DNA of 64,000 nucleotides from Vibrio tubiashii ATCC 19109 (GCF_000772105.1 NZ_CP009354.1:124001-188000), one strand, 5' to 3'. Shown: positions 28,365 through 37,784, numbered from the stretch's first letter. Made by a program: numbers and translations. Notes: a model not told the origin generated them from the letters alone.

Positions 28365-28909
28365 TACGTTTGCTAGACTTTTTAGCCGCCTTTTTCGGTT
28401 TGCTTTTTTTATGGCCGATTTTGTTGATTGTGAGCATTATTGGCCTGTTTGACACTGGCTCTCCTATCTTTGTTCAAGAGCGTGTTGGCCGTAATAAAAA
28501 ACCATTTAAGTTAATTAAATTTCGCACCATGTCAGTTGAGACGAAATCGGTTGCGAGTCACTTGGCAAGCAATGCTTCCATTACTAAGCTGGGTGGATTT
28601 CTGCGCAAAACTAAAATAGACGAGCTGCCACAGTTAATTAATGTGTTGAAAGGCGAGATGAGCCTCGTAGGACCAAGACCGAACCTTTTTAGCCAAGGTG
28701 AGCTGATGCAAGAGCGCGATTCTAGAGGGGTGTATGACGTGCTCCCGGGTATCACTGGTTTGGCTCAGGTGCAAAACATCGACATGTCCACGCCGCAGCT
28801 GCTTGCTAAAACCGACAAACAGATGATTGACTCGTTAACCTTAAAGGATTATTTCAAATACATCTTGATGACCGCAACGGGGAGTGGTTCGGGGGATGCG
28901 GTGAAGTAA
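28361..28909 (+). CDS. Initiating undecaprenyl-phosphate phosphosugar transferase (PglC/WreU-like)
   Basis: Small monotopic sugar transferase of 182 residues. The N-terminus is a hydrophobic segment (LLDFLAAFFGLLFLWPILLIVSIIGLF) with the reentrant-helix proline. VQERVGRNKKPFKLIKFRTMS, KTKIDELPQLINVLKGEMSLVGPRPNLF and GITGLAQVQ are the catalytic Asp-Glu and phosphate-binding blocks. It attaches the first sugar-1-phosphate to undecaprenyl phosphate, probably QuiNAc or FucNAc given its neighbours. Size fits the minimal PglC class rather than the WbaP class with extra membrane helices. Confidence 0.9.
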   Translation: MIRLLDFLAAFFGLLFLWPILLIVSIIGLFDTGSPIFVQERVGRNKKPFKLIKFRTMSVETKSVASHLASNASITKLGGFLRKTKIDELPQLINVLKGEMSLVGPRPNLFSQGELMQERDSRGVYDVLPGITGLAQVQNIDMSTPQLLAKTDKQMIDSLTLKDYFKYILMTATGSGSGDAVK

Positions 28910-28925
28910 CCAATCATCTCCCCTC

Positions 28926-29183
28926 TTAAAAGCGTCTCTTCAGGTGCCCCATCAACGTTGAAATTGACGGCTTCGGAGGCTCTATCACTGCTAAATGAAC
29001 ATGATTTACCTGAACATTGAGTTCGAGTATTTCATAGTCCTTAATATTGCTAAGAATATAGATTGTTTGATTCAGCTCTTTTCCTACGGCACCTTTTAAG
29101 ATATTGAACCTAAATTTAGGTGTCCAGACTATATGGTATTTACATCGCAAATAGACATATGATGAACTTTTGTAATCGCTCAT
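28926..29183 (-). pseudogene. tnpA: 3'-truncated IS200/IS605 TnpA transposase
   Basis: From the ATG at 29183 the frame gives 85 residues: YVYLRCKYHIVWTPKFRFNIL and QVNHVHLAVIEPP are Y1/HUH transposase blocks, with the HxH motif seen as HVH. Full-length TnpA is about 140-155 residues and carries the catalytic Tyr in the missing C-terminal part, so this copy cannot be active. The break is 17 bp from the stop of the phosphosugar transferase gene. On the other side GGGCTATAGCCC (29246-29257) is a perfect palindrome of the kind found at IS200 ends. Confidence 0.85.
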
Positions 29184-29245
29184 GTTAGTTGCTTCCTCTG
29201 ACTTGTGGTGAATGAGAATGAAACTTCTACCATGGGGACTATTAC

Positions 29246-29257
29246 GGGCTATAGCCC
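29246..29257. repeat. Perfect 12-bp palindrome at the IS200-like end
   Basis: GGGCTATAGCCC lies 63 bp upstream of the TnpA ATG. IS200/IS605 elements carry subterminal hairpins recognised by TnpA; this is the best candidate for the surviving left end. The opposite end was not found. Confidence 0.5.
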
Positions 29258-29439
29258 TGAGGAACAATCACCACTGCCATAGGCTGTGGTATAAGGATGT
29301 AAATAAAATACAGTTATTTTAGAAGTGAGCCCGAGATTCCGCAGTCAATTTGGGGATAAACTGACTCATATAGCGTCCCAAGAAGTTTAAGTAGTCGAGA
29401 TTGATGTTCTTAAATGTAACTATTCCCCCCCCTCCCCCG

Positions 29440-29997
29440 AGCTATTGACGGCGGTTTACGCTAGGAATGCTGATAATTCACTTTGAGCATATGATGTTCG
29501 ACGACTTCATGTATCCATTTATAGGCTGAGATCTTCTGAAGCTCTGCTTGATGTATTTCACCACACTATGAGCACTCACCTTTGAAGACCTGATGCTCTA
29601 CAAGTGTGTAAGATGTATCGGGCAAATCAAAGACTTGGTGTCGTTTATTAGGTTTTCTATTTGGAATAAAACAACCACCGCAATGGCATCTTTTATTTGG
29701 TAAGTATTACTCAACCGAGGTGCTGCCTTCAATGGGGTGAAGCAGTCGGCGATGGCCTTTATGACCTGATTGATCTCCTTGCTTTTTTCCTGATTTTTTC
29801 CTGATTTTTTCCGATTCCGCGAAGTGTTCTTGGTTTTGTTATGCAGAGGCTGTAGGGATGACGGAACGAAGAGTTACGGCTATTTTTGTTTAGCCAGTCT
29901 TCAAGTTCAGCCAGCTTATTCCATACTAAATGGTTATATCTTTCGCCTCTTCAGGCGAATCGAAATCTGGTGGTGGAGGTAGTGTTTTCTTTTTCAT
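29440..29997 (-). pseudogene. Decayed IS66-family tnpC transposase remnant
   Basis: Translating the minus strand from an ATG at 29997 gives MKKKTLPPPPDFDSPEEAKD, then after a frame change KLAELEDWLNKNSRNSS, then GDQSGHKGH, and CHCGGCFIPNRKPNKRHQVFDLP with the zinc-finger cysteines. This is the N-terminal order of IS66 TnpC (leucine-zipper/NSRNSS, GxQxGHKGH, zf-IS66). In-frame stops lie at 29707-29709 and 29566-29568, and two compensating frameshifts are needed near 29930 and 29860. The DDE core is absent. It is inactive. Two C runs (29425-29432 and 29434-29438) mark the boundary with unrelated sequence. Confidence 0.75.
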
Positions 29998-30561
29998 ACC
30001 ACCAGATTTCCACCTCAGAAAGATCACTCAAGTCGAATATGGGTTCAAGTTCGCCTCGTCACATTACCTCGCTGTTAAGGCCTCGCGGGTGAAGAGTTAC
30101 TTTCTTGTCGCCATACCGACTCGCTGTTTTTCAAGCAAGTGGTTGCCGTTTGAGACGCGCAGCGGTCACACTGCTTGGATAAACACGCCGCCACTCTTTG
30201 CTTATAACGCTCGGTGCACTCATCTCAAGTCCATTAAGTGGCTATGGTGCAATGGATTAGGTATGGAGCCCGGTGCTGTTCACCATGGTCATATCGATAG
30301 CTCAAATCACGGTGTCTCAGCTAAAAAAGCAAACGTTCTTTGGCGTGTAGATTGGGGTTTAGGACATGGCCAAAAAATGGAGACGAATAGCCCCAACCAT
30401 TGGCTAGAATAGTTGCCCTATCTGTTAGGTCGTGACAACCCAACTCGCACAACAACGCAGCGCGACTAGGATTTTACGCTCTGGTGCGATATGCTGCGCG
30501 CATCGAAGTACGCGCTTGACATTCACGCGTTCCAGAGGCCTATTCACTATCTTGGTTGTTT
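29998..30561. other. Gap with no supported gene (between IS66 remnant and wbpM)
   Basis: About 560 bp. A plus-strand open frame covers most of it (to 30412), but its first part is antisense to the IS66 remnant and the rest has no motif I recognise. Composition is more GC-rich than the upstream glycan genes. I see no tRNA, no clear terminator and no promoter I could defend. It looks like debris left by insertion and deletion. Confidence 0.5.
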
Positions 30562-32499
30562 ATGAATATCATTGAGTATCTTTTTAATCTAACTCGCCTT
30601 AAAAAACGCATTATCAGTGTGGCTGTTGATGTTGTGATGATCGTTTTTTGTCTTCATGCGGCCTTTTGGCTGCGCTTGGATGAGTGGGGGAGTCTGGATA
30701 CGTTGCAGGAATTTGTCGTAGTCGGGTTGGTTGCGATCGCTACTGTGGCCGTATTCATTAAGTTAGGGTTGTATCGCGCTGTTTTGCGCTACCTCGGTTT
30801 TCAAGTGCTGATCATTGTTGCCCTGGGGGCGGCAAGCTCTGCGGTTTTTACCGCGCTCAGCGCGTACTATTTTCATATCGTCATTCCACGCTCGGTGCCG
30901 ATCATTTATGCGTTATTGCTGGCATTGAGTGTCGCAGGTACGCGCCTTGTTTTTCGTGGTCTAGTTGCGCAGGCGCAGTTTAAGCGCATTGACAGTGTGC
31001 TTATCTATGGAGCCGGCAGCGCGGGTCGGCAACTTGCCCAGGCGTTGCGTTCTTCAAGTCAATATCAAGCGGTGGCGTTTATCGATGAAGACCTCACCTT
31101 GGTTGGCTCTTCTTTGATGGGGCTGCGCGTATATTCAATGACGAGTGTGGTCGAACTGATACAACGCAAACACATCTCCCGGGTTCTTCTTGCTGTGCCG
31201 GCGGCTTCTCATCAACGCCGCAAACAAATCCTTGAAGCGTTGGCTCCTTTACCTGTCGAAGTCAGAACGGTCCCTGAGCTCAGTGACATCGTCAGCGGTA
31301 ATGCCAAAATCGACGACATTAAAGAGGTCGACATTGATGACCTACTTGGTCGCGATCCCGTTATTCCTCAACCAGCGCTAATGGAAGCCAACATCCGAGA
31401 CAAAGTCGTGATGGTCACTGGTGCTGGTGGATCTATAGGTTCAGAGCTTTGCCGGCAAATAGTTCGTCAGAAGCCAAAGGCACTTGTGCTTTTTGAGTTG
31501 TCCGAATTTGGCTTGTACCAAATAGATAGGGAGCTTTCCAATATAGCTAAAGAAGAACTCTTAGAGATTGAAGTGATTCCTCTATTAGGATCTGTTCAGC
31601 GAATCAACCGATTGGCGACAACTATGAAGAGTTTTAGTGTCGACACGGTTTATCACGCAGCGGCGTATAAACATGTTCCTTTAGTTGAATATAATGTCGT
31701 AGAAGGTGTACGAAACAACGTGTTTGGTACTTATTATACTGCCAAAGCAGCTATAGAAGCCGGCGTTGAATCATTTGTTTTGATTTCAACAGATAAAGCG
31801 GTTCGCCCTACAAACGTGATGGGCACGACCAAACGCGTTGCTGAGTTAGGCCTACAAGCTTTAGCTGAGCGAGAAAATGCAAAAACGAAAGGCACACGTT
31901 TTTGTATGGTTCGCTTTGGTAATGTGCTAGGTTCTTCTGGTTCTGTTATTCCACTGTTCAAGAAGCAAATTGCTGGCGGTGGGCCAGTTACTGTGACTCA
32001 TCCAGATATTATTCGTTACTTTATGACTATTCCTGAAGCTGCACAACTTGTTATTCAGGCTGGAGCAATGGGTAAAGGAGGGGATGTTTTTGTTCTTGAC
32101 ATGGGGGATCCTGTAAAAATCACAGATTTGGCTGAGAACTTAATACAGCTATCAGGTCTTGAAGTTAGAAATGATGAAAACCCTTACGGTGATATTGCTA
32201 TCGAGTTTTCTGGGCTACGCCCAGGAGAGAAACTGTTCGAAGAGCTATTGATTGGTGATAGTGTCGGTGAAACAGCCCATCCAAGAATTATGACTGCAAA
32301 CGAACGCTTCTTACCGTTAGAGGAGTACTTAGAGCTCATTGAACGTTTAGATAATGCTTGCCACAATTTTGAACACGATAAAATCAGAGAGCTATTGTGT
32401 GAAGCTCCAGCAGACTTTAATCCAACTGATGGGATAGGTGATTTAGTATGGTTGAGGCTTAATGAAAAATTGAGCTTGAAGGAACAAGGTTCAGAATAG
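30562..32499 (+). CDS. wbpM: Membrane UDP-GlcNAc 4,6-dehydratase (WbpM-like)
   Basis: 645 residues. About four N-terminal membrane helices (residues about 15-135), then a CoA-binding-like Rossmann domain (IYGAGSAGRQLAQAL), then the catalytic SDR domain: VMVTGAGGSIGSELCRQIV, HAAAYKHVPLVE and STDKAVRPTNVMGTTKR, where Met stands in the usual Tyr place as in WbpM. It converts UDP-GlcNAc to the 4-keto-6-deoxy sugar. The ATG at 30562 is preferred over TTG 30556. The first about 900 bp are clearly more GC-rich than the rest, suggesting recombination within the gene. The adjacent reductase and PglC-like enzyme share its pathway. Confidence 0.94.
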   Translation: MNIIEYLFNLTRLKKRIISVAVDVVMIVFCLHAAFWLRLDEWGSLDTLQEFVVVGLVAIATVAVFIKLGLYRAVLRYLGFQVLIIVALGAASSAVFTALSAYYFHIVIPRSVPIIYALLLALSVAGTRLVFRGLVAQAQFKRIDSVLIYGAGSAGRQLAQALRSSSQYQAVAFIDEDLTLVGSSLMGLRVYSMTSVVELIQRKHISRVLLAVPAASHQRRKQILEALAPLPVEVRTVPELSDIVSGNAKIDDIKEVDIDDLLGRDPVIPQPALMEANIRDKVVMVTGAGGSIGSELCRQIVRQKPKALVLFELSEFGLYQIDRELSNIAKEELLEIEVIPLLGSVQRINRLATTMKSFSVDTVYHAAAYKHVPLVEYNVVEGVRNNVFGTYYTAKAAIEAGVESFVLISTDKAVRPTNVMGTTKRVAELGLQALAERENAKTKGTRFCMVRFGNVLGSSGSVIPLFKKQIAGGGPVTVTHPDIIRYFMTIPEAAQLVIQAGAMGKGGDVFVLDMGDPVKITDLAENLIQLSGLEVRNDENPYGDIAIEFSGLRPGEKLFEELLIGDSVGETAHPRIMTANERFLPLEEYLELIERLDNACHNFEHDKIRELLCEAPADFNPTDGIGDLVWLRLNEKLSLKEQGSE

Positions 32500-32901
32500 A
32501 GTATGGATTTTGCTACAACTTGGCGCAGATTAATATTACTTTTATTGCCAGTTTAGAAGTCGTTATGAATATCGTAGTTTAGAGCTTAGTCACTAATGAA
32601 GTGATTGGACAGGTAGAGCTATTGTTCAATGATGTGATATTAGGGTAATTAATTAGGCAAATGTGACTGGCTTATCCAAACGTTTAGATTGTGACTAATA
32701 GAGGTAAATTTGTCTAAGTGCTTAACGAAGCCCACGATGCACACCACTTCGAGCATCACAAAACCCATGATATAGCATTTTCTCGTGATTAGGCTTTATT
32801 ATAAACATGATTTATATACAAATCGCAATATGCTTAACAGCACTAGCGGTATGTTTTCTGAAGCCCCTTTTGGCGATATCTTTATGAGACAATAGCGTAA
32901 A
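32500..32901. other. Intergenic region after wbpM, no gene seen
   Basis: About 400 bp of AT-rich sequence with stops in all frames and no recognised RNA or repeat. It separates the wbpM operon from the next module, so a promoter for the 32.9-39.1 kb genes may lie here, but I could not pick a defensible -35/-10 pair. Confidence 0.5.
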
Positions 32902-34722
32902 ATGATAAACGAAAAAAAAGATTACATTGCTGTAAAGTTAATTACGCAGCATATCTTGGTCGCCTTATGTGCTATAGGTAGCGTACTTCTTGTGTGTTGG
33001 CTTGTTAGATTTGGAGCATATGGTATCGATTTTACCGATGAAAGTTTCTACTTGTTGTGGATAGATGCCCCAAACAGATATTCATGGCCAGCATCGCAAT
33101 TTGGATTCATTTATCACCCTGTCTACAATTGGTTGGGCGGTGATGTAGCTGCCCTTAGGCGTTTCAACATAATATCCATTTTCGCTCTAGCCTGGATACT
33201 ATGCGCCATTTTACTTACATCTTTAGAACCACGATTAAAAGAAAATAGAATATATAGCTTGACGATTTCAGCTGGTCTAGCATGTAGTGCTTTGATTTTA
33301 TTTGATGCTTGGTTGAGCACTCCAAACTATAACAGTCTAAACCTCAAAGCATTACTTGTAGTTTCTATTGGTTTGGTCTTGGCTAATAATACTATGCGAT
33401 GCTCGAGTGTATTTGGATGGTTTTTAGTTAGTGTTGGTGGTTGGCTAGCTTTTATGGCCAAACCAACTACTGCTTTAGCTTTGGCGTTTGGTGTTTTGAT
33501 CTATCTCGTTGCTGCTCGTAGATTTTCGATTAAGTTCCTTTTGTTTTCGTTAATATGTGCAATAAGTCTACTCATTATGAGCGCGCTACTTTTTGATGGC
33601 TCGATTTCTGGCTTCATAGAGCGACTTCAGTTAGCAACGGAATTTTCTCTTCTTCAGGAAGGTGGATATAGTACTTTTGAAATGCTGCGCATTGACAGTT
33701 TTAACTTAAATGTAAAATTACAGGCTATTATAGTAACGCTCTCTTTGATATTGTTTTTTACACTCTATAGTTTATGGGGTGGAAAACTTTTATTTGGCTC
33801 ATTTATATCCCTGTTGTTTTTTGTGATTACAGGACTGTTAACCCTTGGGTTTATTCATCAATCTGCTGAGTTTGGTGGTTCTCAAGGTTTATTGATGCTT
33901 GCGGTTACTGGGGCTATGTTAGTTTTTGTTGCCGTGACTGGAGGAAGTCGACTTAAAATGATTTCTAGGCAGCAGTGGGCTATTGCTGCTTTTTTCTTAA
34001 TTTCTCCACATATATATGCATTTGGTACAAATGGGAATTACTGGGAGCTGGGAAGTTGGGCTGCGATATTTTGGGTACTCGCGGGGCTGGTCATACTGAT
34101 TCCAATTATTCGTGAGCGCAACTTATGGGTAGTTCTTATTGCAATTTCTCTTTGTGTTCAGTCGGTCACTGCGGCTCTCCTTCACTCGGGGATAGAGAGT
34201 CCTTATCGTCAACCTCAACCTTTAAGGCTGAATTCATCTAGTTTAGAATTAGGCCCTCTAAAATCGGAGTTTGTATTGTCAAATGGCTATGCAAACTATA
34301 TGTCTAGTGTCATGTCGGTATTCGATAAAGCAGGGTTTGAATCCAATATGCCTATCATTGACCTCACTGGCCAGTCCCCGGGTATTGTCTTCGCGGTAGG
34401 TGGTGAAAGTATTGGTCAGGCTTGGCTTATTGGCGGCTACTCTGGAAGTGTAAACTTCACCGAAGCGGCATTTTCAATCACAACATGTGAGAAAATTTCA
34501 AAAGCATGGATCTTACATGAGCCACAGGGTCCTCGCAGTATCTCTGCAAATGTAATGCAAAGCTTTGGCTCTGAATTTGCTGAAGATTATAAAAAGGTTG
34601 GTTCATGGAAAGTAGCTGATGGAGCTGGAGGCTATCAAACCCGTCCATTGCAAGAACTCTACAAACCTATTGATCCAAAAGAAATAATGAAAAATTGTCA
34701 AATGCTTCGTCAAGTTGAATAG
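32902..34722 (+). CDS. Large polytopic membrane protein, GT-C-like glycosyltransferase candidate
   Basis: 606 residues with about eleven hydrophobic segments and a soluble C-terminal part (about 430-606). The first periplasmic loop starts IDFTDESFYLLW: an Asp-Glu pair right after the first helix is the hallmark position of catalytic residues in GT-C enzymes that use polyprenyl-phosphate sugars. GtrB- and GtrA-like genes downstream fit a periplasmic transferase (GtrC-like role). GtrC proteins are not conserved in sequence, so the call is from topology, motif position and context. No named family recognised. Confidence 0.6.
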   Translation: MINEKKDYIAVKLITQHILVALCAIGSVLLVCWLVRFGAYGIDFTDESFYLLWIDAPNRYSWPASQFGFIYHPVYNWLGGDVAALRRFNIISIFALAWILCAILLTSLEPRLKENRIYSLTISAGLACSALILFDAWLSTPNYNSLNLKALLVVSIGLVLANNTMRCSSVFGWFLVSVGGWLAFMAKPTTALALAFGVLIYLVAARRFSIKFLLFSLICAISLLIMSALLFDGSISGFIERLQLATEFSLLQEGGYSTFEMLRIDSFNLNVKLQAIIVTLSLILFFTLYSLWGGKLLFGSFISLLFFVITGLLTLGFIHQSAEFGGSQGLLMLAVTGAMLVFVAVTGGSRLKMISRQQWAIAAFFLISPHIYAFGTNGNYWELGSWAAIFWVLAGLVILIPIIRERNLWVVLIAISLCVQSVTAALLHSGIESPYRQPQPLRLNSSSLELGPLKSEFVLSNGYANYMSSVMSVFDKAGFESNMPIIDLTGQSPGIVFAVGGESIGQAWLIGGYSGSVNFTEAAFSITTCEKISKAWILHEPQGPRSISANVMQSFGSEFAEDYKKVGSWKVADGAGGYQTRPLQELYKPIDPKEIMKNCQMLRQVE

Positions 34723-34867
34723 ATCATATATGGTGGCTGAGGGGTTTAGAGCAAACTATAAACTATCGACTTAGAAAGCGGAATGAAATGTCCCTTCAGC
34801 TTCAATAACTAGAATTTTAAATAGAATTAGCGCATATTTCCATGTATGTGCTTAATAGGAGCAAATA

Positions 34868-35788
34868 ATGGAATATTTTCCGGTATTCTTATCTGTTGTC
34901 TATGTTGTTCGCAATCAAAGTGAGCAACTGGAAAGCTTTATTCAAACAGCGACTAAGAAGTTATCATCACTTGTTGCCGATTACGAATTGATTATTGTAG
35001 ATAACGCATCTGATGACGATAGCGTGGCTGCACTTAAAAACTTTAGTGCGCAAACGGGTTACCCCAATTTACAAGTCTATGCTTTAACCAAAGAACTTAA
35101 TCATGACACAGCGTCATGGGTAGGGTTGGAAAATGCTCTTGGCGATTTTGTTGCAGTTATAGACCCTCTTATTGACGATATAGATTTTTTACCGGAAATG
35201 CTTGATAAAGCAGTTCTAGGTGCAGACGTTGTTTTGGCAAGCAATAAGCAAAAGCCTAGACATAGTTTCCCTTATCGCGCGGCCTATGCAACCTTCAATT
35301 TCCTTTACAAGTTTTTTAATGGTATTCATTTAGCCAAAGAAGCACCACCTTATAGGCTGCTGAGTAAGCGTGTTGTCAACTTCATTCTACAGCATCCCCA
35401 ACCTTCCATTACTTATCGACACCTTCCTGCAACGGGAGGCTTCGCACGTGTTAACTTAGAATATAGTGCAAAACCGCTAGCAATTAACACCAAAAAACTA
35501 GGGGATAGCGTTGACCGAGGCATGCGCCTTCTCGTTTCTACAACCCAGGCACCTATGCGACTTGTAACATTTCTGTCGTTATTTGGAGCCGCGGCTAACT
35601 TGTTTTATTCCTTCTATGTTTTGGGGATTTGGGTCTTCAAAACGGATGTGGCTCCAGGCTGGGTTAGTATGTCATTGCAACAATCAGGAATGTTTTTCTT
35701 AATATCTCTCGTGCTATTGGTTCTTGGGGAGTATATCTTACATATGGCTAGTGTAAGTAATGAGGGACCTCTTTACCATGTTGGTTAA
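34868..35788 (+). CDS. GtrB-like GT2 polyprenyl-phosphate sugar synthase
   Basis: 306 residues: a GT2 catalytic domain (YELIIVDNASDDDSV, FVAVIDPLIDD with the Asp motif) followed by two C-terminal membrane helices (about 235-257 and 272-295), the layout of GtrB/ArnC-type enzymes that make undecaprenyl-phosphate sugars on the cytoplasmic face. AGGAG precedes the ATG. Unlike typical GtrB the N-terminus begins FPVFLSVVYVVRNQ rather than PVYNE, so the branch is divergent. Donor sugar unknown. Confidence 0.78.
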   Translation: MEYFPVFLSVVYVVRNQSEQLESFIQTATKKLSSLVADYELIIVDNASDDDSVAALKNFSAQTGYPNLQVYALTKELNHDTASWVGLENALGDFVAVIDPLIDDIDFLPEMLDKAVLGADVVLASNKQKPRHSFPYRAAYATFNFLYKFFNGIHLAKEAPPYRLLSKRVVNFILQHPQPSITYRHLPATGGFARVNLEYSAKPLAINTKKLGDSVDRGMRLLVSTTQAPMRLVTFLSLFGAAANLFYSFYVLGIWVFKTDVAPGWVSMSLQQSGMFFLISLVLLVLGEYILHMASVSNEGPLYHVG

Positions 35789-35889
35789 GAGTTCACAAGC
35801 GCACGCATGACTCGCCGAGAGAAGTTAAATATCGAGGATGTTCAGTCGCCCGCAATCGGAGACACTCACGATTCAGAACGGATTATTTT

Positions 35890-37020
35890 ATGAAAATACA
35901 CTCCAATACAGCAGACGCAGTTGTAGTCGGTGGGGGATTTTATGGTTCTGCTATCGCTGCTTATCTTGCTAAGACGCGAGGTTTGAGTCGTGTGATTATA
36001 GTTGAAAGGGAATCTGAACTATTAATACGTGCTTCATATAATAATCAGGCACGAGTACATAATGGCTACCATTACCCCAGAAGCTTTACTACTGCTTTTC
36101 GCAGTAGAGTAAATTTTCCACGCTTCGTACGCGAATGGCGGCAAGCTATTAAGAGCGATTTTGTAAAGTTATACGCCATTGCTAGAAACAACTCTAAAGT
36201 AACAGCCAAACAGTTTGAACGATTCTGTAATGAAATTGGAGCGGATATTAAGCCAGCTAATGCAAGTCATAAAAAGCTATTCGAACCTGGATTAATTGAA
36301 GATGTATTTCTCGTAGAGGAATATGCCTTTGACGCAAAAAAGCTTGCTGGATGGGCTCTCGCAGAACTTAAAGAGATTGGTGTTGAAATCCAATATTCCA
36401 CCCATGCACTTTCGATTTCTCGCTCGTCTTCCAATAAAGGGATGACTGTAACCACTCAGTCGAAATCAGGTAGTATTTCATCAATTTCCTGTGATTACGT
36501 TTTTAACTGTACCTATAGTGGTCTGAATCAGTTTTCAGGAGATTTTTCCGGAACCCAGACTGATCTCAAGCAAGAAATTACTGAGATGGCATTGCTAAAA
36601 GTACCTCCAGAACTTGAAGAAGTTGGAATCACAGTTATGGATGGCCCTTTTTTCTCGATGATGCCTTTTCCTGCGCGTGGACTGCATACACTATCGCACG
36701 TTCGCTATACTCCCCACTTGAGCTGGGAAGATATACACGGAGTTGATCCATATACACAGCTAGATAAATATGATTGTGCGACTCGTGTCGACCGTATGAT
36801 TAGGGATGTCGGACGTTATTTACCATCTATATATGATGCTAAGTATGTTGATTCGCTGTTTGAGGTAAAAACTGTCTTAGTAAAAAATGAAGGGGATGAT
36901 GGTCGCCCTATTTTATTCGAAAAGCACTCAGATCTTCCTGGTTGCTACTCGATTCTGGGCGGTAAGATAGACAATATTTTCGATGTTTTAGAAAAACTTG
37001 ATACAGAGTCTTTCTCATAA
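35890..37020 (+). CDS. FAD-dependent oxidoreductase (DAO family)
   Basis: 376 residues. ADAVVVGGGFYGSAIAAYLAK (about 9-29) is the FAD-binding GxGxxG, followed by VIIVERESELLIRASYNNQARVHNGYHYPR, a DAO-type segment. CDYVFNCTYSGLN matches the second FAD-contact strand, and the C-terminal GCYSILGGKIDNIFDV resembles the GxxGGK end of the family. No membrane segment. Placed between two glycosyltransferase genes, it may oxidise a nucleotide- or lipid-linked sugar, but no substrate can be named. Confidence 0.8.
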   Translation: MKIHSNTADAVVVGGGFYGSAIAAYLAKTRGLSRVIIVERESELLIRASYNNQARVHNGYHYPRSFTTAFRSRVNFPRFVREWRQAIKSDFVKLYAIARNNSKVTAKQFERFCNEIGADIKPANASHKKLFEPGLIEDVFLVEEYAFDAKKLAGWALAELKEIGVEIQYSTHALSISRSSSNKGMTVTTQSKSGSISSISCDYVFNCTYSGLNQFSGDFSGTQTDLKQEITEMALLKVPPELEEVGITVMDGPFFSMMPFPARGLHTLSHVRYTPHLSWEDIHGVDPYTQLDKYDCATRVDRMIRDVGRYLPSIYDAKYVDSLFEVKTVLVKNEGDDGRPILFEKHSDLPGCYSILGGKIDNIFDVLEKLDTESFS

Positions 37021-37040
37021 TTAAAGGTTTGCAGCTAGAG

Positions 37041-37784
37041 ATGGCAAGGAAAATTGAAATAACTATACCGGTTTTAAATGAAGAAGCTTCTATCGATGAA
37101 AAGATCAATGAGTTGAATACTTATATTGAAGAAAATCTTCAAGACCTCGGTGAAATTAAAATTATAATTGCGGATAATGGATCCACTGACGAAACAAGAG
37201 TAAAGGCTGAATTACTCGCGGATAAGCTATTACGCGTTGAATATATGCGCCTGGAAGAGAAAGGTGTGGGTCTTGCGCTGAAATCATCTTGGACTAAGTC
37301 AAATGCAGATATCGTTGGTTATATGGACCTGGATCTTGCAACTGATCTGAAACATATTCGACCAGCACTAGCCAAGTTACTATCTATTGATGCTGATATC
37401 GTCACTGGTTCTAGATTAAAGAATGGAGCTAAAGTAATTGGTAGATCTCGATTGAGAAACTTCACAAGTGTATCATTTAATACACTTGTAAAGTTGGTAT
37501 TTCGAACATCATTTAGTGATGGCATGTGTGGATTTAAGTTTTTAAATAGAAGTTTACTTGAAAGCCTAGTGCTCAAAGGAGCAAAAAGTAATGGGTGGTT
37601 TTTTGCGACGGAGATACTGATTGTAAGTGAATTTTTAAAGTATCGAGTTTACGATTTACCTGTAACTTGGACCGACGATCCGAACTCTAAAGTAAAGATA
37701 GTGAAGTTGTCAATTGAGTATGTTAGGCAAATTATTGCCTTAAAAAAGCTGCTGAATAAAAGCAACACTTTTGTAGAAAATTAA
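37041..37784 (+). CDS. DPM1-like GT2 glycosyltransferase
   Basis: 247 residues, soluble. IEITIPVLNEEASIDEKINEL is the GT2 dolichol-phosphate-mannose-synthase start. IIIADNGSTDET and GYMDLDLATDL (DLD) hold the nucleotide/metal Asp residues. SDGMCGFKFLNR and WFFATEILI are the conserved DPM blocks. It lacks C-terminal membrane helices. The ATG at 37041 fits the family better than the TTG at 37029. A second polyprenyl-phosphate sugar synthase next to the GtrB-like enzyme suggests two lipid-linked sugars or a division of labour. It abuts the aldo/keto reductase gene with no gap. Confidence 0.82.
   Translation: MARKIEITIPVLNEEASIDEKINELNTYIEENLQDLGEIKIIIADNGSTDETRVKAELLADKLLRVEYMRLEEKGVGLALKSSWTKSNADIVGYMDLDLATDLKHIRPALAKLLSIDADIVTGSRLKNGAKVIGRSRLRNFTSVSFNTLVKLVFRTSFSDGMCGFKFLNRSLLESLVLKGAKSNGWFFATEILIVSEFLKYRVYDLPVTWTDDPNSKVKIVKLSIEYVRQIIALKKLLNKSNTFVEN

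Noticed and set aside
29425..29438. C-rich run (C8, T, C5) as a phase-variation tract.
   Set aside because: It lies in noncoding transposon debris and is not placed to control any intact gene.
29930..30412. A 160-codon plus-strand open frame between IS remnants and wbpM.
   Set aside because: Its start is antisense to the IS66 TnpC remnant, it has no recognisable motif, and no credible ribosome site was seen.
29998..30561. Integron cassette or attC site in the GC-richer gap.
   Set aside because: No attC-like inverted core sites were seen.
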